The notes beneath the pieces are model-generated. The model searched no databases. It saw only the letters and a list, made by a program, of their open reading frames with translations, and was not told the origin of the DNA. This document shows positions 7,366-9,402 of a stretch of DNA of 9,402 nt, in pieces; the first letter of the stretch is position 1; every line of letters starts with the position of its first letter. The DNA lies in contig CABQQJ010000012.1 of assembly GCA_902466275.1 (NCBI GenBank), positions 1 to 9,402 of the forward strand. The letters run 5' to 3'. The position numbers and the translations under genes were made by a program. The DNA comes from an uncultured Veillonella sp. (GTDB lineage: Bacteria; Bacillota; Negativicutes; Veillonellales; Veillonellaceae).

Positions 7366-7371
7366 ATTATA
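7366..7371 (-). promoter_or_regulatory. Putative -10 element of the ABC exporter operon promoter
   Basis: A perfect TATAAT on the minus strand lies about 65 bases before the ABC start codon. The -35 is weak: TTGATT (7387-7392) is only 15 bases away, or TATTGA (7389-7394) at 17. Inverted repeats AATTAC (7353-7358) and GTAATT (7374-7379) flank the -10. In such AT-rich sequence a chance match is possible. Confidence 0.4.
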
Positions 7372-7622
7372 TTGTAATTGAATTTAAATCAATACTGTAA
7401 AAGCTAAATCAACAAATTTTATTACGTTAACTTTTCTCTTTATAGTATACACATTTTTTATGATACATTAATACACCTATACGTATAACAGTTAGATTAA
7501 ATATTTTATTACAGTAGCAGTTCTATTTCATCAATATTAATATTAGTTAAATGGCCTCTTTAAATTTTTACAGTAATCAATCGTAAAGATCTTTTTAATT
7601 AATACTATATCGAATTTTTTAG

Positions 7623-7651
7623 TTTACTTATGGTAATGTAAATGTTATACT
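7623..7651 (+). promoter_or_regulatory. Putative promoter of tpx (extended -10)
   Basis: TATACT (7646-7651) is preceded by TG one base upstream (TGTTATACT), an extended -10, with TTTACT (7623-7628) at 17-base spacing. Transcription would start near 7658, giving a leader of about 55 bases before the tpx start. An imperfect inverted repeat at 7665-7683 lies just downstream. Confidence 0.55.
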
Positions 7652-7712
7652 ATGCATATAAAGAAATTATATTTTACATAATTAGAATTAAAACTCTTAG
7701 GAGGAATACAAC

Positions 7713-8228
7713 ATGGAAAAACGTACTGGCGTAGTAACATTTGCAGGTGGCCCTATCACATTAGTTGGCCCAGAAATTAAAGTAGGTCAACAAGCTCCAG
7801 ACTTCACTGTATTGAGCAATGACTTGCAAGCTAAAACTTTAAAAGACTTCGAAGGTAAAGTAAAAGTTATCTCCGTTGTTCCTTCCCTTGATACAGGTGT
7901 TTGTGATGCTCAAACTCGTTGGTTCAACCAAGATGCAACAGCACTTTCCGAAGATGTAGTCGTATTGACAATTTCTATGGACTTACCATTCGCTCAAAAA
8001 CGTTGGTGTGGTGCTGCAGGCGTAGATAAAGTTATTACTTTGTCTGACCACAAAGATGCTTCCTTCGGTGAAAACTATGGTTTCTTAATCGAAGAACTTC
8101 GTCTTTTAACTCGTGGCGTTGTAGTAATCAACAAAGATAACAAAGTAACTTATGTTGAATATGTACCTGAAGTAACTCAAGCAGTTAACTTCGATGCTGC
8201 ATTAGAAGCAATTAAAGCTGATATCTAA
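7713..8228 (+). CDS. tpx: Thiol peroxidase (atypical 2-Cys peroxiredoxin, Tpx)
   Basis: A 171-residue Tpx-family peroxiredoxin, a cytoplasmic enzyme reducing hydrogen peroxide and organic hydroperoxides with thioredoxin-type reductants. The peroxidatic site is PSLDTGVC (57-64) with T61 and C64, the resolving cysteine is C99 in KRWCGAAG (96-103), and the conserved arginine is probably R134 in LLTRGVVVI. The C64/C99 spacing fits the Tpx class, and the length matches the family. The start at 7713 has a perfect AGGAGG (7699-7704) 8 bases upstream. The gene favours codons such as GGT, CGT, TTC and AAC more than the neighbouring ABC genes, which with the strong ribosome site and terminator suggests high expression. 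It is probably monocistronic and divergent from the ABC operon. Peroxide-responsive control is plausible but not shown. Confidence 0.96.
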   Translation: MEKRTGVVTFAGGPITLVGPEIKVGQQAPDFTVLSNDLQAKTLKDFEGKVKVISVVPSLDTGVCDAQTRWFNQDATALSEDVVVLTISMDLPFAQKRWCGAAGVDKVITLSDHKDASFGENYGFLIEELRLLTRGVVVINKDNKVTYVEYVPEVTQAVNFDAALEAIKADI

Positions 8229-8267
8229 TCCTTTGATATTCTCGTGATTATACTGTGGTGTAATCGT

Positions 8268-8297
8268 AAAAAGACCGTACGGTGTACGGTCTTTTTT
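8268..8297 (+). terminator. Strong intrinsic terminator after tpx
   Basis: A 13-bp perfect stem (8268-8280 with 8284-8296; core AAAAAGACCGTAC) closes a 3-base loop GGT and ends in six T residues. It lies 39 bases after the tpx stop and before psiE, so tpx and psiE are probably separate transcripts. The A run on the left arm would also give a T tract on the other strand. Confidence 0.88.
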
Positions 8298-8339
8298 ATG
8301 TAGTATAGTATTTAGATTTTTATTGTAGGTGAATTATAT

Positions 8340-8735
8340 ATGTGGATTCGTATTTCTAAACTATTATTAACGATAAAAAATATAGCCCTTGTAGGCGTTG
8401 GTATTGCACTTTGTATTGCACTTATTAATACATTGATTAGTCTTGTCTATGTTACGTGGGCGAATATTCAAGGTTATAGTACATACTCTTTATTGATTGA
8501 AGAACTAATTACCTTCTTTCTATACTTTGAGTTTATTGCACTCATCGTTAAATATTTTAAAAATAACTTCCACTTTCCGCTTAACTTCTTTTTATACATT
8601 GGCATAACTGCAATTGTAAGACTTCTAATTATCAATCATGAATCATCATTTGATAATTTAATTTGGTCTGTTGCAATTTTTGTACTTGTATGTAGCTTAG
8701 TATTAGTAGAAAAATTTATTGGACATAACGAATAA
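8340..8735 (+). CDS. psiE: PsiE family membrane protein
   Basis: A 131-residue inner-membrane protein with four hydrophobic segments (about 15-37, 53-71, 83-99 and 106-124). The block FFLYFEFIALIVKYFKNNF (59-77), then HFPLNFFLYIGITAIVRLL (78-96), is nearly identical in pattern to the conserved core of enterobacterial PsiE (phosphate-starvation-inducible protein E, 136 residues). The length is also close. The biochemical function of PsiE is unknown, and phosphate control is known only from enterobacteria; I see no Pho-box-like repeats here. The ATG at 8340 has AGGTGA (8327-8332) 7 bases upstream. TATAGT at 8304-8309 could serve as a -10 but lacks a clear -35. The gene stands alone between two terminators. 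Confidence 0.87.
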   Translation: MWIRISKLLLTIKNIALVGVGIALCIALINTLISLVYVTWANIQGYSTYSLLIEELITFFLYFEFIALIVKYFKNNFHFPLNFFLYIGITAIVRLLIINHESSFDNLIWSVAIFVLVCSLVLVEKFIGHNE

Positions 8736-8751
8736 AATTTAAATCGTTTTG

Positions 8752-8786
8752 TTTGAATATATCTAATTTATTTAGATATATTTAAA
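8752..8786. repeat. AT-rich 15-bp inverted repeat after psiE
   Basis: Arms at 8752-8766 and 8772-8786 pair over 15 positions with one G-T pair around a 5-base loop TTTAT (core ATATATCTAA / TTAGATATAT). It starts 16 bases after the psiE stop and just before the GC-richer terminator. No T tract follows directly, so it is more likely an mRNA 3'-end stem or a protein-binding site than a terminator itself. Confidence 0.6.
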
Positions 8787-8788
8787 TG

Positions 8789-8822
8789 AAAAATGGCCTC
8801 TACCGTAGTAGAGGCCATTTTT
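8789..8822. terminator. Bidirectional intrinsic terminator between convergent genes
   Basis: A 15-bp perfect stem (8789-8803 with 8808-8822; core ATGGCCTCTAC / GTAGAGGCCAT), loop CGTA, flanked by A5 and T5, so it can end transcripts on both strands. It serves psiE from the left and the minus-strand gene ending at 8841 from the right. Confidence 0.92.
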
Positions 8823-8840
8823 ATTAATAAATTGATTTTA

Positions 8841-9402
8841 TTAGAAGATATTTTTAGCGTAGTTAGCGTACTTAGCTTCTAATTCTTCCATTTTATCATT
8901 CATTTCGATTTGTAATTGGGATGCTAAATCATATTCACCATCATTAAGTGCATCAATTAAACGAGTGAATAAGGATTTACGATCATCACTATCTTTCGCA
9001 AGGTAGAAACGTAAGTCATTAACTTCTGCAAAGCGTTTATCATCTACACTATTTCGGCTGTCAGTATGAATTGCAACCATGCTACGAACTGTATCCAAAT
9101 TGTTTGGGATTAAGCGGTTAGCCAATACTAGTTTCCAGCGTTTAAGAATGGACGCAATAAAAGAGTCCATTAAATCTTTAGCAAATGCATTGCCTTGAGC
9201 CAATGTTTCTACTAATTCAGGATTATTTTGGTAACCCTTTATATTTTCCCATACAGTAGCTGGAGCAACACCAAACATTTGATTACGTTCTTCTTGTGTG
9301 AAATCATCAAACACATCTTTTTCAGTACGGTATGCACGATTTGTAGCAAGATAATCAGATGTTTCACCTACTTCTTTGGAAAGCTCTGCTTCTAATTGTG
9401 CT
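8841..9402 (-). CDS. C-terminal 186 residues of a larger protein; possibly glutamine synthetase C-terminal extension
   Basis: The frame is open from the right edge to the TAA at 8841-8843, so only the C-terminal 186 residues are seen. A GTG at 9314 is an internal valine and not a start: 29 further codons of normal protein-like sequence (including YLATNRAYRTEKDVFDDF) lie upstream and no ribosome site precedes it. The fragment is mostly helical, soluble and charged, with FGVAPATVWENIKGY (about 43-57), ILKRWKLVLANRLIPNN (about 85-101), an LFTRLIDALNDGEYDLASQL stretch (about 143-162) and a lysine/glutamate-rich end suggestive of a coiled coil. It reminds me of the C-terminal extension of some clostridial-type glutamine synthetases, but the catalytic domain is outside the window and I cannot confirm it. 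Codon use suggests good expression. It ends 18 bases from the shared terminator. Confidence 0.8.
   Translation of the reverse strand, partial: AQLEAELSKEVGETSDYLATNRAYRTEKDVFDDFTQEERNQMFGVAPATVWENIKGYQNNPELVETLAQGNAFAKDLMDSFIASILKRWKLVLANRLIPNNLDTVRSMVAIHTDSRNSVDDKRFAEVNDLRFYLAKDSDDRKSLFTRLIDALNDGEYDLASQLQIEMNDKMEELEAKYANYAKNIF

Larger units (their letters stand above)
7302..7712. other. 411-base divergent intergenic region, very AT-rich
   Basis: This gap separates the minus-strand ABC operon from plus-strand tpx. I see no convincing gene in it. It carries likely promoters for both sides (7366-7371 minus, 7623-7651 plus). It also has a perfect 10-bp palindrome TATACGTATA (7478-7487), the palindrome AAAGATCTTT (7585-7594) and an orphan ATGGCCTCT motif at 7551-7559 that also occurs in the terminator at 8789-8822. 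The central 120 or so bases have no assigned role. Confidence 0.6.

Noticed and set aside
7353..7379. Inverted repeat AATTAC/GTAATT around the ABC promoter -10 as a repressor operator
   Set aside because: Only 6-bp arms with a 15-base spacer in very AT-rich sequence; such matches are expected by chance, so it is only mentioned with the promoter.
8841..9314. A stand-alone 157-residue protein starting at GTG 9314
   Set aside because: The frame stays open to the right edge with protein-like codons and no ribosome site precedes 9314, so it is part of a longer gene.
1..9402. CRISPR arrays, tRNA or rRNA genes, insertion sequences, phage or defence systems
   Set aside because: I looked for regularly spaced repeats, cloverleaf-like segments, transposase or integrase motifs and terminal repeats and saw none; all sizeable open frames are explained by housekeeping, transport or stress families.

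Overview
The window is AT-rich chromosomal DNA with compact, mostly co-directional genes, strong purine-rich ribosome binding sites and many intrinsic terminators. The protein set (UPF0735 ACT protein beside homoserine dehydrogenase, a ChbG/HpnK-type deacetylase, a heterodimeric ABC exporter, a Tpx peroxiredoxin, PsiE) fits a low-GC Firmicute. My best guess is a Negativicute such as Veillonella, but this rests on overall impression and not on a database match.

Layout. (1) Positions 1-2886, minus strand: a tight operon reading chbG-like deacetylase, then a UPF0104 flippase-like membrane protein (ATGA overlap), then a UPF0735 ACT-domain protein, then homoserine dehydrogenase (hom), which runs off the left edge. 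A good sigma-A-type promoter lies at 2948-2977. Between it and the deacetylase start is a perfect hairpin followed by a T tract, which is the most curious regulatory structure in the window. (2) A second minus-strand operon, 3046-7301, carries two ABC exporter half-transporters and a TrmH/SpoU-family RNA 2'-O-methyltransferase, with overlaps or 1-base gaps, ending in a terminator at 2981-3016. The two ABC halves show complementary motif degeneracy typical of heterodimeric exporters with one catalytically impaired ATP site. (3) A 411-base gene-free divergent region (7302-7712) holds promoters for the ABC operon and for tpx. (4) On the plus strand are tpx (thiol peroxidase, with a strong terminator) and psiE (small four-helix membrane protein). 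(5) Convergent to psiE, from the right edge, comes the C-terminal part of a larger minus-strand protein that I recognise only tentatively (possibly the C-terminal extension of a clostridial-type glutamine synthetase). A 15-bp perfect bidirectional terminator separates the two.

Functionally, the left operon mixes envelope-type genes (sugar deacetylase plus putative lipid or lipid-linked substrate flippase-like protein) with aspartate-family amino-acid synthesis and its probable ACT sensor. The middle operon is an export pump plus an RNA-modifying enzyme. The right part is oxidative-stress defence and a PsiE protein. I found no CRISPR array, tRNA, rRNA, insertion sequence, phage gene or recognisable defence system. 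The window looks like ordinary core genome, and the interest lies mainly in regulatory structures and gene pairings.
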